The notes under the pieces were generated by a model. That model did no database searches. It was given only the letters and a program-made list of their open reading frames with translations, and had not been told where the DNA came from. The position numbers were made by a program, and so were the translations under genes. This document shows, one piece after another, positions 10,141 to 23,659 of a DNA stretch of 64,000 nucleotides (its first letter is position 1; each line of letters starts with the position of its first letter). The stretch lies in contig CM069612.1 of NCBI GenBank assembly GCA_035771175.1, positions 28,282,150 through 28,346,149 on the forward strand. Reading direction: 5' to 3'. This stretch comes from Paratinospora sagittata. Taxonomy: Eukaryota > Streptophyta > Magnoliopsida > Ranunculales > Menispermaceae.

Positions 10141-13100
10141 CTATGAATGCATGTAAATTAGCTCTTCTTCTCCACATTCTCTAATAGCAAGATCCAACAT
10201 GTTCCCAACTGAAGAAGGCAAAACATCACAACAATGCCGTCTTGGAGCCTGCAACTGAAACATATCAAAAATGGGTATCAGAAAATCTTGATTATTTCAA
10301 GAAATATTAATAACTGCATATCAACTTTGACACCAGATAGTGATCATAGGACCTGTTCTGTATAGTATTTGCAAAAGTTCTTTTTGGAGAAGTGTTTATA
10401 GTTTAAGTATTTTTTAAACAAAAAAAAATAAAAAATATGTACTGTTTTTCCATCGTAGTTTAGTCTAAAAGTATATATTGTCAAATGTTTCTAAAACTAT
10501 TTTTGGTCCAAAAGCTATACCGAACAAAGGGGGCTATAATGTATGATTAATAAAAATATACCTGTCTAGAATTAAGCTCCATCTTTGAAGACCTCACTCT
10601 AATCCTTTCTAGTTTCTTTGAAGTCCCCTTTCTTTGCAAGCAAGTTTCAGAAATATTTCTCCTGTAATTGCTCTCTATTCCATTTCCATTAGAAAACACA
10701 CTTTCAAGGAAGAAAACAGTGGGTCTTGCACAAGGATCACCAGGAAGCTTCTTTGTGTTGAACATATAGAAATATGAATGTGGATTTGCCCTTTTGCTCC
10801 ATGGCCTAAATGTCTGCTGCACAGGAAGAAGATCAGGAAGTAGGATATTGCGTTCAAACACTTGTGCTGCGTAGCCCCAAGAGATTGAAATGGTCCATGA
10901 GAACCATTGATCATAGCAGACTGTTTGTTGTAGAACCCTTGCAGAATCGACTTCCACAGCTTTGTATAAATGGCTAAGTGCCTGCGTTGTTGTCATGTTA
11001 GGGAAGATAGGCTCAACGTAGTCCAAGTGATGAAGAGATACCACTGGCCTTAATGGGTGTGATGCCAACAAACCAAATACATCACCACGAACATCAATCT
11101 GGTGAGAATCAAAGTTATTGAAAAGGATTAATTAGAGTTTTAGAGAAGTTTTCACCAGTTTTTTTTTTTTCTAAGCTTATGCTATTATAAAACTCAAAAA
11201 TATCATTTTTAAGTAAAATGTGGTACTATAAGAAATGAGACATTGAACAATCTAGTCCTACATCGCCCGTGTGATTCTACTACGTTAGGCTTATATAGAT
11301 CATTTGTTCATTCCTTTCAAAATTAAGATTCATTTGGGACGATTGGGTCTTTAGGTCTAGTTGTGGCATAGGATCCGTGGTGTTATGGGGTTAGATTGTT
11401 AAATGTCTCATTCTCTATCGTCCCTAATAAATTCATATAAAAATAAAAATTGTCAAATGGGGTCTTCATAATTATAACCACTTGTTTTATAAGAAGCTAT
11501 GCTAAACAAGGCCAACATAAATAGGTGTTAAAGGGCTAATATTTGATAATATCCTCATTTAACTACTTTTAAGCCCTGAAAAAAGATCTGACTCTAATTA
11601 CTATCCAAATTACTATTTGTTAACAACTTTTGAGCCTATACCTGAAGTTTTACTTTAAAAGGTAAAGGCCTCAATACTAATTAAATATTTATCCCCACTT
11701 ATACTCCATGTGATGTGATAAAATATTTTGGTGAGACCATTGTTTGAATCCCACCGTTTCAACAATAAGATTAACTTTCTTTTTTTTTTTCTTAGAGTTT
11801 GAATTGAGTACGACATATAATTATTGATAAAAGAAAAAGAAAGGTAGGTGGGGTTGGCCTGTTAAATCAAGAACATGTTTCAAAAGTCTCGCCACATCTT
11901 TCAGCGCTGAAGGTGGAAGAGAACCACCATTATCACATAAATGGTGGTGATGTTCTCATTAATCAAAGAGACAAAAACCAAGGGGCATGTCGGCAGGTGG
12001 AGCAAGCCCATAAGTCGTAGGTTTCAAGACCAAGTATACTAAGGAGAGCAAATTAAAGTTGTATTGGAATGTGGTACATACAAGATAGAGAAGTTTAACT
12101 TATTCAATTAGGCAGGTGGACCGTGGACGGATCTTTCCAAGTAATAGAACGCCGAAAATGGTGGAACTTGTTGCTTTCTTATACTTCAATCATCAAATAT
12201 CAAAAGCTAGCTTTCAAAATGATCCTTTGAATGTTAAATCTCTATGAACTTCGTGGCAAGCGGATACACAACTTAGTAGGGTCCAAAGTCATTTTTAATG
12301 GCCATAGATCGATTTCCCATGTGATCCATTATTTTTCTATTAGCATTCTCCAACATGAAACAAGTAAACAACAAAATGCTTTTAACTAGGAAAAGATAAA
12401 GGGACTCCTGGCAGCACCTAATAGAAACACAACTCTACATTTGATGAAAAGATTTAAACGTTTTGGTTGAGCGTAGAATTTTTAAGTGGTGTTTGATAAC
12501 TCTATTGGCAAGCTCTAAAAAAAAGTAGAGGATTATAAAAAAAATTATTTTTTAAATAATTTTTTTATTTTTTAACCTCTAATTAAAGTATAACCTCTAC
12601 AAAAATAAATAAAAAAAAAATCTTATTTTAATAAAGCTTATTTTAAAGTAAAAGTAGAGGTTCAGTAGCGTTACGCTACCTAAAGTACAGTGAAAAAATA
12701 ATTTTTTCTGTATTTTAAAAAATAATTTTTCTAAATATATTTTTACAAAAGTATACTTTCTTAGTACATTTCTCAAAAATCACCGAAGCATTATTACTTT
12801 ACCTATATGAAAGTTCTTCAACTACATGTACAATTACAATATAAGGCCATTAGATATTTACATCTTAATGTACATGGTGCAGTGCATGATCTAATAATTA
12901 TGATCAGGTAATTACTTACGCTTGTAGTTATATTTTTTTTAGATGGAATTAACATTTTCTTTGAAACAATTAATTTTGATCTTAAGTTATCAAAACACGA
13001 CAAAACTATATCCTAAAAACCATCTCAATCTAATAAATCTAATAGAAAAGTTTTTTTCCAAACAACACCTTAACGTTTGCCCCCAGTTTGCATTTTGAGA

Positions 13101-14012
13101 TTTTTTTAAAAAAAAATTTAAATTATAAATAACGAAATTAAATTTAAAAATATTCATAAATAAAGATTTTTGGTACAAAATAAATAAATAAATAGGAAAG
13201 AGGGGAGAGAGAGAGAGCTGTACCTGATGAAATCCGGGCTCATGGGTCAAGCCGACGCCGAGCTCAGCCAAGCAAGAGGCGATACGGCCATCGCTGCCGT
13301 AAAGATGTGGGTATCGGACCAAGCAAGAATCGAACGTTTTCGCCAAAACTCTCGCGAGCGAAGCGCTAATGGCGAATCCACCACCGCCGTAACCCATTTC
13401 GAACGAAAACCAGTCGTTTTGCTGGTGCGTCTCCGAATTCGTCCCAATATAGTACCATTCCTCCTCATCATATTTAGACAGCGTTTTCGCCAAATTCTCC
13501 GGAAAAAACACCGTATCGTCGTCCCCAAACACGTACCACCTCACACCCGTATGATTCAACGCTACCGTCTCCGACACCACTCTCGCCACCCGTATCGCCG
13601 ACCTTAGCCCCCCCCTGTACGTGTACCGGAACCGCGACGTATCGCCCGACACGCACACCGGCGGTAGCGTTTCCGAAACATCACCATCTGTTACCATATT
13701 CTTTAATGGTGAGTCGAGGAAAACGCAGCCCCGTAACTGGGGCTTCCACCATAGCTGCAGGTACTCTTTGCGTTTCGCCCATGTTTTGTTGGTGGAAGCG
13801 ATGCCGAAGACGAGGTGTCGGAGGGATGTCTTTTCCGGCGAGAGAGATTCGTGTGACTGTCTTGTGATCGGCGGGGAAGTGCGGGTGACGGAGAAGGAGA
13901 AGGAGAGGAAGAGGTAGAGAACGCACAAGGATGAGGATAAGAGAAGAAGGGTTTTGAGAGATGATGAAGATAAGTGATTCTTTGAAGCTGATGAAGAGTT
14001 CATCAATGGCAT
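10141..14012 (-). CDS. DUF604 fringe-like glycosyltransferase, copy 1
   Basis: A family GT31-like type II Golgi protein; the sugar donor and acceptor of this plant family are not established. Three exons: 13224-14012, 10562-11098 and 10141-10254, all phase 0, giving 479 residues. The ATG at 14012 was chosen because the frame upstream has no further ATG. A hydrophobic signal anchor lies at about residues 21-43. The fringe domain carries the metal-binding motif GDDDTVFF near residue 163, then a GGGG..AIS turn and the SDGRIA..AELGVGLT segment. The DUF604 part follows (SLHHLDYVEPIFP, CYD, ISISWGYA) and ends with the conserved APRRHCCD motif in the short last exon. Intron 1 (2.1 kb) holds a MITE with long inverted repeats. 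It is a tandem paralogue of 16640-18691. No defect seen. Confidence 0.88.
10350..10531. repeat. MITE candidate in DUF604 copy 1, intron 2
   Basis: The ends form imperfect inverted repeats (left cctgttctgtatag; right, reversed, ctttgttcggtatag) around an AT-rich centre with no coding capacity. No clear target duplication was found. It may be a hAT-type MITE. Confidence 0.4.
11231..11416. repeat. MITE or foldback element in DUF604 copy 1, intron 1
   Basis: About 25 bp at each end pair as inverted repeats (left aatgagacattgaacaatct; right, reversed, aatgagacatttaacaatct). The inside has a cctacatcg segment and a TATA-like cttatatag, a pattern common to short non-autonomous plant elements. It has no coding capacity. 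Confidence 0.6.
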
Positions 14013-16639
14013 TTTTTTTTTTTTTACTTTGAATTTTTTATGTGATTTTGCTCTGTTTTCTCTTTGTAGAAGAAGAAGAAGAAGAAACAGAGTATGAGAC
14101 ACAAAAGAAACACGAGTGGTGGTTTGATGTCGTAAATGTAATTGATAGAAGTAGAAGTTCTGTTATCAGTATGAATCAGGTGGGTTTTCTGTACAAGATT
14201 AATCAGGGGCCGTTGATTTGACTTGGTTGTACGATTTGATTACCGAATTGTTGACATTTGCTTTGCGTAGGTGTGTCACATTTTTATGTTGGGTTAGGTT
14301 AACGACTGGTTATGCGTGCAGGTGTATCTGAAATGTAGGTCCATGTAACTCTAGAAATGCCACGTGTCATCCATTTCATCTGATGGATCACCAACTATGT
14401 TTTTATGTGGGGTTAAGCTTTAATTGTTGTTTTTTTTAACCATTTTATTTTATGTTGTGTTAACATGAATTACAGATTTAATGTATACATTAGATATAGT
14501 AATTCATTTGGACTTTGTGGAAATATAAATTGATCCCAAATTTATTTGGGGAGTTGCAATAATGTAAATGAAGAGCTTTAAGTTGCTTTTAGGTATGTAC
14601 ATTAAACTATTAAAGAGTCTTTAATGAAGTCAGCAAAACAGGCAACAACCATTGTGCCGCAAGCCATGGATGGAACATTGAAATTTGAATCTTAGTAAGG
14701 TTTTTATTAAGACTCCATTTTTTTTTAATTCTAATTACTGTTAATTATTCATAATTCAAAAAAAGATAATGTTAATCTAACTTCAAAAAATACAACTACA
14801 CATTTATATTTATTAAATCATTTATTATACATCTCGAAATGTGTAAGTTTATACACATCTAATAAACATGAATGCGTAGTTGCATTTTAATTGCATTTTT
14901 TTTTCTAAGAATTTAGGAGCTGATTGACAGAAAAAATAACACAACCATAACAATAAATACATTTTTTTTTCCTGGCAGAAATAACTAAGACCCAGTAAAC
15001 TTGGGCAATAGCCAATTCTTTAAGTTTCTTTAATCTTATCATATGATAAATAAATAAATAATTTAGAAGTGTGACATACAAATATTTGACTAAGAAGTAA
15101 GACATGTTTGGCCAGTGCTCACAGATTTTTATTTTATAAGGAACTATATTCCATTCCAACTTTGACAAATGGAAATACAAATGGAAGAATTAGCTGGAGT
15201 TTGATCATTTTCCCCTTTTGACCTAGTCTTAACCATATTCATTAGATTAGATTGATATCTACCTTCCAAATCCAAGTGGGTTCAAACAGTTTTTTTTTTC
15301 TTCTTCTTTATTTTCATTAATAATTGTTTTATCAAAAAAATATATAACTACACTGAAAATCTTGAAAATGAATTTACATTATCTTAAGAAAATATCTGTT
15401 TCCTAAATTCCTTTCAAAATTCTACTTTTCCATCTATAACACAACAGAACATCAATTTCCTCAAGAGTATTAATATTTTTTTACTACTGCTAACATTCAT
15501 TAAGTAACTAAATCATCAAAAAAAAGTTGGCATGAATGGATAGAGCAGTGTTCAGTAAAGAATGTTAGATCTTGATCAAAAGTAGATATTAAACACTCTT
15601 CTATTGATGTATTTACATCTCTCAGCCAAACCAACAAGGGTAAGGCTGCATTTCATAAAGAGAAGTCATCCTTTTATTTTACTGCTCTTTCTGTCCTAAA
15701 AATTATAGCCGATACAACAACATTTCTTTTTCATCAAGCTTCTACACTTTAGATATGTTCGATAACTTACAATTGCGGTTTTGCAAGTCCCAATGTCTTC
15801 GAGTATACAACAATTGACCTTAAATAACAGATGCGTTAAAACTGTTCGAACATCTCTCAGCTTCTCTTATTCTCTATCAGCAAAAAGGAAGATTATGTAA
15901 TTTCATTGACTAACAAAAGCATCTAAATCAAGAAATGGAGCAAACTGTTGTAAAGTGAAGAAAGGTGATAAATAAAACACATGCGATGCACAAGTTCTTA
16001 TAAATGTCAAGAACACATAGAAACATCAGGTCAGGTCAATTATATTCATATACATAATCTCATAATAGATATAGGAAATTTCAGACAGATTGAAAAATGT
16101 TCTAATGTCTCCATTGGGTCCTTCGGAAATAAAATACCTAGAGTAACTAAAGAGAGAGGAAACTCAGCTAAATTTAAGTAAAAAAAAGGTCACCCAACCA
16201 GCATGTGATTGGTGGGATTGGTGGGATTGGTGCGTGTTATTAATACCATTAGTGGGTATTTGAATTCATAAAATTCCTCAATTCACACCCATCTCATTTT
16301 GAAGGACCTGCTAATGTCTCAATGAAATCCTGCTCATTGTAAGATCCATCATCAGTTATAGACCAATATAAAATACTAAATTAGATTGGTTACCCATTAC
16401 TAACAGCTACCACCTAAAGAAAGAAAACGTCCACGGAAACTTATAAGCTATGTCGTAGGAAGTAGAATTCAGAGACTTTTAATACGAAAATAAGAGGAGA
16501 AATGCCTGTTCAGTAAGAAAATACCTTAGTCTTCATATGGAGTTCCTCGAGATAAATTAGAATTGATTGAAGCCTGCTGCCTTTTGTAGAGAAAACCTTT
16601 CAAAAGATCAGATCAACAGACCTTCAGAATACGCTAAAG
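14013..16639. other. Intergenic between the two DUF604 genes
   Basis: AT-rich sequence with no gene seen. The left part is the 5' flank and promoter region of DUF604 copy 1, including a GAAGAA-type run in the presumed 5' UTR at about 14070-14095. The right end is the 3' flank of copy 2. A short direct repeat of ggtgggatt lies near 16212-16230. Confidence 0.5.
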
Positions 16640-17765
16640 TTAAACATTAATGGAGATTAACTCTTCATTTCCACATGGTCTGATACCAATCTCTAGTTCA
16701 TTCTCCAAAGAGGAAGGTAAAACATGGCAGCATTGACGTCTTGGCGCCCACAACTGAAATAGAAAAGGTAAATATTTTATCTATTATGTAAAATCATTTC
16801 TTACAGGTATAAGATATTGAAAGTGGTAACATAAGATATAATTGGGAACTAAAAATGACAAAGAGATGATTTATGACCCAATAAAATAATACCTTTCCAT
16901 CATCAAATTCTATCTTCTGAGAGAACACTTTGATCTGTTCCAATTTTTTTGTTGAACCACTTGGCGAGCAATTCTTCACAAAATGTTTACTATAATTGCT
17001 CCATATCAAATTTTTATCTAAAGCAACACTATCTATAAAGAAAAGTGCAGGTCTCTGGCATGGATTCCTTGAAAGTTCTCTCACATTAAACACGAACGGA
17101 CTTGAGTTAATATTCACACCTCTCTTCCAAGGCGTAAAAGTCCTCGGCAATCGAAGAAGGTCGGGAAGAAGTTGTTCGCCTTCAAAAACTTGAACAGCAT
17201 AACCCCATGAAATTGAAATAGTCCTTGAATTTGAATGATCATAGCACACAGTCTGCTGCAAAATTCTTTCAGAATTGACTTTTACACTTTCAAACAAATG
17301 CTCCAAAGCCTGGGTACGATCCATGCCAGGGAAGATTGGCTCCACATAATCTAAATGATGAAGAGATATTAAGGGTGCCAATGGATGCGCCAACATCATT
17401 CCAGACAGATCTCCCCGAAGATCAACCTGGTAAATGCAGAAGAAAATTTTCAGCCCCTCATATGAGTTAATTGCAAATTCAAAAATACGAGATTTTCTCT
17501 TCATCCCTTCACCCTTTTCTCATTTCCTCTTGATTCGTGAAATCAGAGGATGGAGCCGGTTTCTTATTTTCCTCATTGGAAATGCACACACTTAATATTA
17601 ACAATGAACAACAACACTATGAATAAGAATTCAAGAATCACCGTGAATAGGAACTTGACCTGATGCAATGATAATATGGCCATGGAATTTAAAACAAAAT
17701 TCAGACACTTTATGTTTCAAAAATGAAAATATACAAATAATCAATCCCTATTATTACAACAACAA

Positions 17766-17804
<39 letters not shown>

Positions 17805-18691
17805 AAACTTAATGCAAAAAAAAGTGTAAAATTTACCTGATGAAATCCAGATTCACGGGTCAAACCAACGCCAAGCTCAGCCAAGCAAGCGAAGATCCTC
17901 GCATCGCTGCCATACAAATGCGGGTACCTCATCAAACACGAATCCAAAACTCTCGACAAAACCTTCGCAAGCGGATAACTTATCGCAAACCCACCTCCCC
18001 CAAACGCCATATCAAACGAGTACTTCGAATTCTGCTCAAAACTCTCCGAATTCCCACCCACATAATACCAAAGCCCGGAATCATACTTACCAAGCGTCTT
18101 CACCAAATTCTCCGCAAAGAACACCGTATCATCGTCCCCAAACACAAACCACCTCACATCCGATAAATCCCTATCAACAATTTCCTTCACGATCCTCGCC
18201 ACTCTTATAGCCGATCGTAGCCCCCCTTTGAAACTATACGGGAACTTCGCCGTCTCCTCCGAGATCAACACCGGCGGAACCGTGTCTGTATTCCAATCCG
18301 TATGATTATCGTTCGGAGGGCGGTCGAGGAAGACGTATCCGCGCATTTGGTGCGGTTTCCACCAAATTCGAACGTAATCTCTGCGTCTGGGCCAAGAGTT
18401 TGACGAACCGGCGATGGCGAAGACGAGATGCCGGAGGGAAGTGGGTGGCACCGGCGACGAGGCGAGCGTGGCCGGCGGCGAGTGGTGAATGGTGGCCGGC
18501 GGCGAGTGGTGAATGGTGACCGGCGGGGAGATTCGGGTCTGGTGAAGAAAAGAGAAGATGATACAGAGAGATGAGAAGATTAGGAGAAGCATTGAGAGAG
18601 GATAAGAAATTAGGGTTTTGGCGTGGGAACGAAGGAAAGATCGCATTTTTTTTTTATTGTTTTTTTGGAGGGAAGAGAGAGAGGTTGGCAT
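16640..18691 (-). CDS. DUF604 fringe-like glycosyltransferase, copy 2
   Basis: A paralogue of 10141-14012 with the same three-exon plan and phase-0 junctions: 17837-18691, 16893-17426 and 16640-16753. The first ATG in frame is 18691 (500 residues); an alternative ATG at 18646 gives 485 residues and a more usual short cytosolic tail. A signal anchor (LSMLLLIFSSLCIIF) lies just after the start. A proline-rich stem contains a repeated HHSPPAT unit. The fringe domain has GDDDTVFF and GGGGFAIS. The second exon has SLHHLDYVEPIFPG, CYD and ISISWGYA, and the last exon has APRRQCCH. It differs from copy 1 mainly in the stem and at the C-terminus. Intron 1 has a 35-A run close to the donor of exon 1. 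It looks functional; its substrate is unknown. Confidence 0.88.
17767..17801 (+). repeat. Poly-A run of 35
   Basis: An uninterrupted A run in intron 1 of DUF604 copy 2, T on the coding strand. It may be a microsatellite or the trace of a retroposed poly-A tail; no retroposed body is recognisable beside it. Confidence 0.9.
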
Positions 18692-19180
18692 GATGATGGA
18701 GAAAAGTTGCAGGTTTTCAAGCAACAACAGGAAAGAGGAGCGCGCATGTTAGCGTGAGAAAGTGGTTTGAAATTGGATATTTATAGATACCTCCTTTATC
18801 TTTTTGGTACATTACTTATGAACCCTTTTAACACCTTTGGCCCTCATAATTTTATAGTCTTTAAAAATTAATAAATTACTTTAAATTATAATGTAAAAAA
18901 TATATATTTATTAAGTGTGTTACGTAAGCATTACTCTTTTTTAACCGCAAGTCATGTAGGTTCTAATGACTTCTCTGTCGGCTCTAATGTAATGAGAGCG
19001 CATTGTTGAGGATGGCCGCGTATTGGTTTTAAGGTACTTTTGCTATGTTCTAGCATATAATTATTTTGTACTTTGTAACTAGCTCACTAGAAAGAATATA
19101 ACATCTATATAAGAGATTATGGAGGGAATATCCTCCACCATACTTGTAAATAGTCAATACATAAGGCATACTTGTTTAAT

Positions 19181-19423
19181 CTATGTGCAGCATCATTGGC
19201 TTCCCGGATGATAGCACTAATAACTGGGTCTAAGTGGGTTTAGAACAACGCCTTACAGTCTTGAATTATCTCACTTAACTCAAAATGTATAGTATCTGAA
19301 GAGGATAAAGCATTAGCAACACTTGCTGAATCCCCTTCCAGGAGGAGGACCGGGATCCCCGGCTCATTGGCCAATGACAACCCTTCACTCATCCCTAAAG
19401 CTTCTGCGATTTCCACTGCAAAC
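19181..19423 (-). pseudogene. RVT_3-type RNase H domain fragment
   Basis: The minus-strand translation gives the order typical of the plant retroelement RNase H domain: VEIAEALGMS, then LLLEGDSASV, ELSEIIQDC, and IIREANDAAH. Fragments of this kind come from LINE-type elements or their domesticated relatives. It has an in-frame TAA after KALF, no start codon and no adjoining reverse transcriptase, so I call it a relic. Confidence 0.6.
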
Positions 19424-20570
19424 TAGCATCTATATCTTATAAACTTGTAAGGTGCAAAGTTGCAAACACCTTTAGTTGAAGTGATGGGTAACAGTAACAC
19501 CCACCGGCCACTGTACTCGAAATAAGAGTTCAATTCTCTTTAATAAAAAAATAATAAAGTTGTGTTGTGTGGCTATATATGACTCACTTCTTGTTGTTAA
19601 GTTATTGTGGACCATTTAAGCCTACTAGTTTTTAAAGTTTGTATTTGTCCATATCTAGAGCTAGGATGTATGAAATCAATGTATAACAAACAAAAAATAA
19701 AAAATAATAATTTTTTGCCCTATGTAAGCTGGTTTTCCCTAACAATACATTATGGAGAGATTTAATTTATTTTAACCCATCAATCTTTATTCTACCTACC
19801 TAGTTAATAATTTTTCAACAATTGATCTTGACCCTTGAAGTTAAATCTAATTTAATTGCTTTTGAGCTTATTAAACATAAAATTTTATTCTAAAAAATTT
19901 TGGTACTAACATGGGAGGATGAGATTCTAACTTATGTTTTTTATATTACAAATTTATTTTGTTAAGATTATAAGAATAATAAATAATAAAAAATATTAAT
20001 CTAATTATAAAAAATATAACTCAAAGTATAACTACATATTCATGACCATTGAATGAATGTGTATTAATATACATTTTAAGATGTGTAATAAATAATTTAA
20101 TAATTATAAATATATAATTATACTTAAAATTTATAATTACTACAGTTTAAATAATATTTTAAAACTCGTTTGGTGCTTAAAATTAAATAAAATAAGACTT
20201 TTTTTAGTTTTAATTTTATATTTAAGATCTGACCACGAAAAAATAAAAAATAATATCATTCTTTTTAATTTATTGTAAGGAAATAAATTAGAAATGACAA
20301 AAAAAAATTATTTTTATTTTAATATAATAAATTTTATATATATATTTTTTATTTTTTTAATTCTATCCTATTTATCTTATTATATTCTATCCCATCAACT
20401 TAATTTCTTAGGCACACCAATCGAGCTCCTAATGTCTAAATTTAAACGTTCTCCCGTGGGTACAGGATTCCCAACTTATTAGGGTCTGGTTCGGACTAAG
20501 AAGGTACCTACAAGTACAACACGGAGCGAGTAAAAGGCAAAGACCGTACCAACCCGTCAAAACGAAGACT

Positions 20571-20579
20571 CCACGTCAT
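20571..20579 (+). promoter_or_regulatory. ACGT-core element upstream of COL gene
   Basis: CCACGTCAT (reversed: ATGACGTGG) matches the ACGT-core type bound by plant bZIP factors such as HY5. The same element is kept in the COL pseudogene promoter at 49219-49228. Further ACGT cores occur at 20604 (CACGTT) and near 20618 (TACGTCAT). Function is inferred only from the motif and its conservation between the two copies. Confidence 0.4.
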
Positions 20580-20768
20580 CATGTCGTACAACGCTCTCCT
20601 ACTGCCACGTTGCAACCTACGTCATCTTCTCCACCATCATATCAATCAATGGGAACTGCGTCGTTTCGTTTACTTGCAGTAATCACAAAATTCTTAGTTT
20701 CATCTTCTTCGAGCTTCGAATTCGAGAAAGAAAAAGAAAGAAAATCTCAACACTCTGAAGAAAGATCG

Positions 20769-22966
20769 ATGAATCTCTGCGAGTTCTGCGGAGCTTCGAG
20801 AGCTTTGGTTTACTGCGAATCGGACAACGCGAGCCTTTGCTGGAGCTGCGATGGCCATGTTCACTCTGCCAATGCTCTCTCGCAGCGTCATCTCCGTTCG
20901 TTCTTCTGCGAGACTTGCTTTTCGAATCCTGCTGTTGTTCGGTGCTTGGAAGACGGAGTTTCTCTGTGTCAAAGCTGCGATTTGAGCGGTTGTGGATGCT
21001 CCCAGCCAACGCATCAGCGGCAGAGCTTGGATTCTTGTTATTCCGGATGTGCTCCGCCGGAGAGATTCAAGATCTTGTTTCAAAATCCTGCTGATTCAGC
21101 TCGCAATGCGTCATTATTTCAGGAGCAAAATGCATTAAAGGTGATCGATCGATCGGTTTCGATCATTTGGTTCTTTAATTGTTTGTTTCGGAATGATTTA
21201 AACATGTGTTTCTGTTTTAGCTAGGTTGCGAAAGAAGCTCTGTGTTCTCACTATTTGAATTATAGATCTTTACTTTTGATCGTTGCTACCGAAATGAAAC
21301 TCTTATATATGCCTCTGAATGCCTTATATTTTACTTTGATGCTGCAGGACTGTTTTGTGTTCAAAGATCTTGGAATTGATGATGGGGATGTTAACTACGA
21401 ATGCTTCGGAATGAATGAAGCTCGATTGAATCTTTTGTACAGTGATCAGCAGATATTTGGTTGCTCTGATAGTCATCATGAATTCCATTTTGACGACATT
21501 GGAGCAGACTGCTTCCATGTGGAGCAAAACTCTTTGGTTCATGATTGTAGCGTTCCCAGTTATAGTGCCACAGAGGTTGGTCTTATGTCTCAAATTTCTC
21601 TGTAGTTGTAGCAGTTTCTCTTTTAATTTAATCCATCTTTCTTCTTTTTTTTTCTTTTTGGAATTAAGACAATATGAATTAAGTTTTGACTTATGTTTGC
21701 ACAATTTTCTGATGATTTTAAACCCAGTTATGGCTTAATAAAGAGATGACAATAACTATTATATGATTTCTCAGGCAACAACATCAGCGCTGGATGATTG
21801 CTTAGCTATTCAATCTTCTTGTGTATATGGATCAATAAGTGCAGAGCTAGTTGTAAATGGTAATGCTGATGAAGTCATTCTAAATCACGGTGAAAGTAGA
21901 AGCGTCAATGGAAGGTTTCCTACACATCAAATCCATTCAAGCACGCCACTTTCATTTTCAGGCCTAACTGGTAAAAGTATTGCCTCTGATCAACATGATT
22001 GTGGAGTATCACCAATGCTTCTAACTGGCAAGACTCCTAGGGACACAAATGTGGAATACAATCCTCAGGCAAGGGACAAAGCAAAGATGAGATACAATGA
22101 AAAAAAGAAAACACGAATGTACGTGTTGCACCTTGATGACGGTATCATGAATTGATAACTACATAATGTTCATTGAAATTAGTTGAATTTGTTCAAGTTT
22201 TAACTTTCAAATTGGTTTTTAACTCTATCATTTTCCATTGAAATTCCACAGTAGCTAATTTTTTTTTTTAAAGCATACTTTTTTTCCTAGGGGGTGCTTT
22301 TAAAATGAGAAAGTACATAAACTGTAAACAAGCATCTATTGTATTACTAATGAATGGATGGCCTAGTTTTTTACCTTGATATTCTCTGAATCAAGATAAT
22401 TCTGACTAAACTCATACTATTAGCATATGTATACATTTTAGATAGTCTTATTTCAAGAATCAGAATTTGTTCTGGAATAACTTGATTTAGACCACCAGAG
22501 TTTGGGAGGAAACCAACGTGATATATTCTTTGACACTATAATATTGAGCTTATCATGGAAGAGCTTCGAAATGTTTTAGTTTAATGAAATCTTATCCAAT
22601 CCATCTGTTGCTAGAAATGTAGTATATCAAAATCTAACTGAAATATTAACTCTCTCCACCCAGTCAAAAAGAAATGTTGATTAGAAAGGTATTTGTTAAA
22701 AAAAATGTCTTTTGTTTTCGTTTAAATTTATTTTATGCATAAACAAGAACATGCATTGCAGAAATTATCCTCATGTCATTCGGTATATTTTTTGGGGTGT
22801 TTGAATTCTATGCTCTAACAGTTCTTTTTATCTGGTCTATAGATATAAGAAAAAAATAAGATATGCCTCCCGCAAAGTCAGAGCGGATGGTAGAAGACGT
22901 GTGAAAGGTAGATTTGTGAAGGCTGGTGAAGCTTATGACGATCCCGTTGTAGAAAGAAACTGCTGA
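20769..22966 (+). CDS. CONSTANS-like zinc finger protein (two B-boxes, CCT)
   Basis: A nuclear B-box/CCT regulator of the COL9-COL13 type, a group tied to photoperiod and light responses. Four exons with GT-AG borders: 20769-21140, 21348-21575, 21775-22118 and 22843-22966, giving 355 residues. B-box 1 lies at residues 4-46 (CEFC, then C at +8, [12 protein letters not shown]). A diverged B-box 2 follows ([18 protein letters not shown]). Exons 2 and 3 code an acidic middle region. The CCT domain is split by the last intron: exon 3 ends with RYNEKKKTR and exon 4 supplies [23 protein letters not shown]. The start was placed at MNLCEFCG, since family members begin close to B-box 1; in-frame ATGs at 20610 and 20649 would add an unlikely leader. 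No defect seen. The inverted relic at 47430-49290 is its paralogue. Confidence 0.88.
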
Positions 22967-23659
22967 GCTAGATTCCTAGAGTCTTTATCCCTTGCTTTTT
23001 CAATGTAAAACCATGACTGCTTGAGGTATGTAATAACTTTTGTTCACAACAATGGAACATATTTTGGGCTCGTTTACAAGTATAACTAGTTTGCAAAAGC
23101 AGATGGAAAAATAGAAGCAACAATGAACTGGTTAAAATTCCTTCCTTAGTATAGAATTTCTCAACCTAAAGTAAATAAAAAGGCAATAAGGATTGTACAA
23201 AACTTTTCAGAAAAGGAGAGGAAAGGCAATATTTCATTCTGAGGTAATAATGATTATAAATATGCTTTAGACCAGGTCATCTTTTCATAAACTACAACAT
23301 GTTCTCTCTTTTCATGAACGATATTTTTGATTGTTTACCCCTTTTTTACCCTATTCAATGGGGGAAAATCATCTAAAACTGCAGTGCATTGTTAAAATTA
23401 TTGTTTCATTCAACTTATTTTATTTGTCTTCATTTTCATTCTTACTCTTCAAGAACTTTATTATTATATTACAAAAGAAGAAAAATGATTAGTTTACGTG
23501 ATTTCAAAGCTCATTTTTGGACACAACTCTTTGGTGTACATGAGATGACCTCGAATCATGTATTGACATGTGATTTGAGGACATCGTATGTACTTGATGA
23601 TTTGTGTGCTGAAAATGGGTGTTAAGAATGTGAACAGAATAGCTAATGATCTTGGTTCA

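Larger units (their letters stand above)
18692..20768. other. Intergenic with a reverse-transcriptase-type RNase H relic
   Basis: AT-rich spacer between the divergent DUF604 copy 2 and COL genes; it contains both promoters. Apart from the RNase H relic at 19181-19423, the part 19430-20480 shows nothing recognisable except long A/T stretches and a possible SINE-like B box near 19520 (gagttcaattctc). Sequence homologous to the COL pseudogene flank begins at about 20500. Confidence 0.5.

Noticed and set aside
13227..13607. 126-codon plus-strand open frame opposite DUF604 copy 1
   Set aside because: Antisense to a well-supported exon in GC-rich sequence; no domain. The similar frames at 17840-18166 and 20683-21083 are rejected for the same reason.
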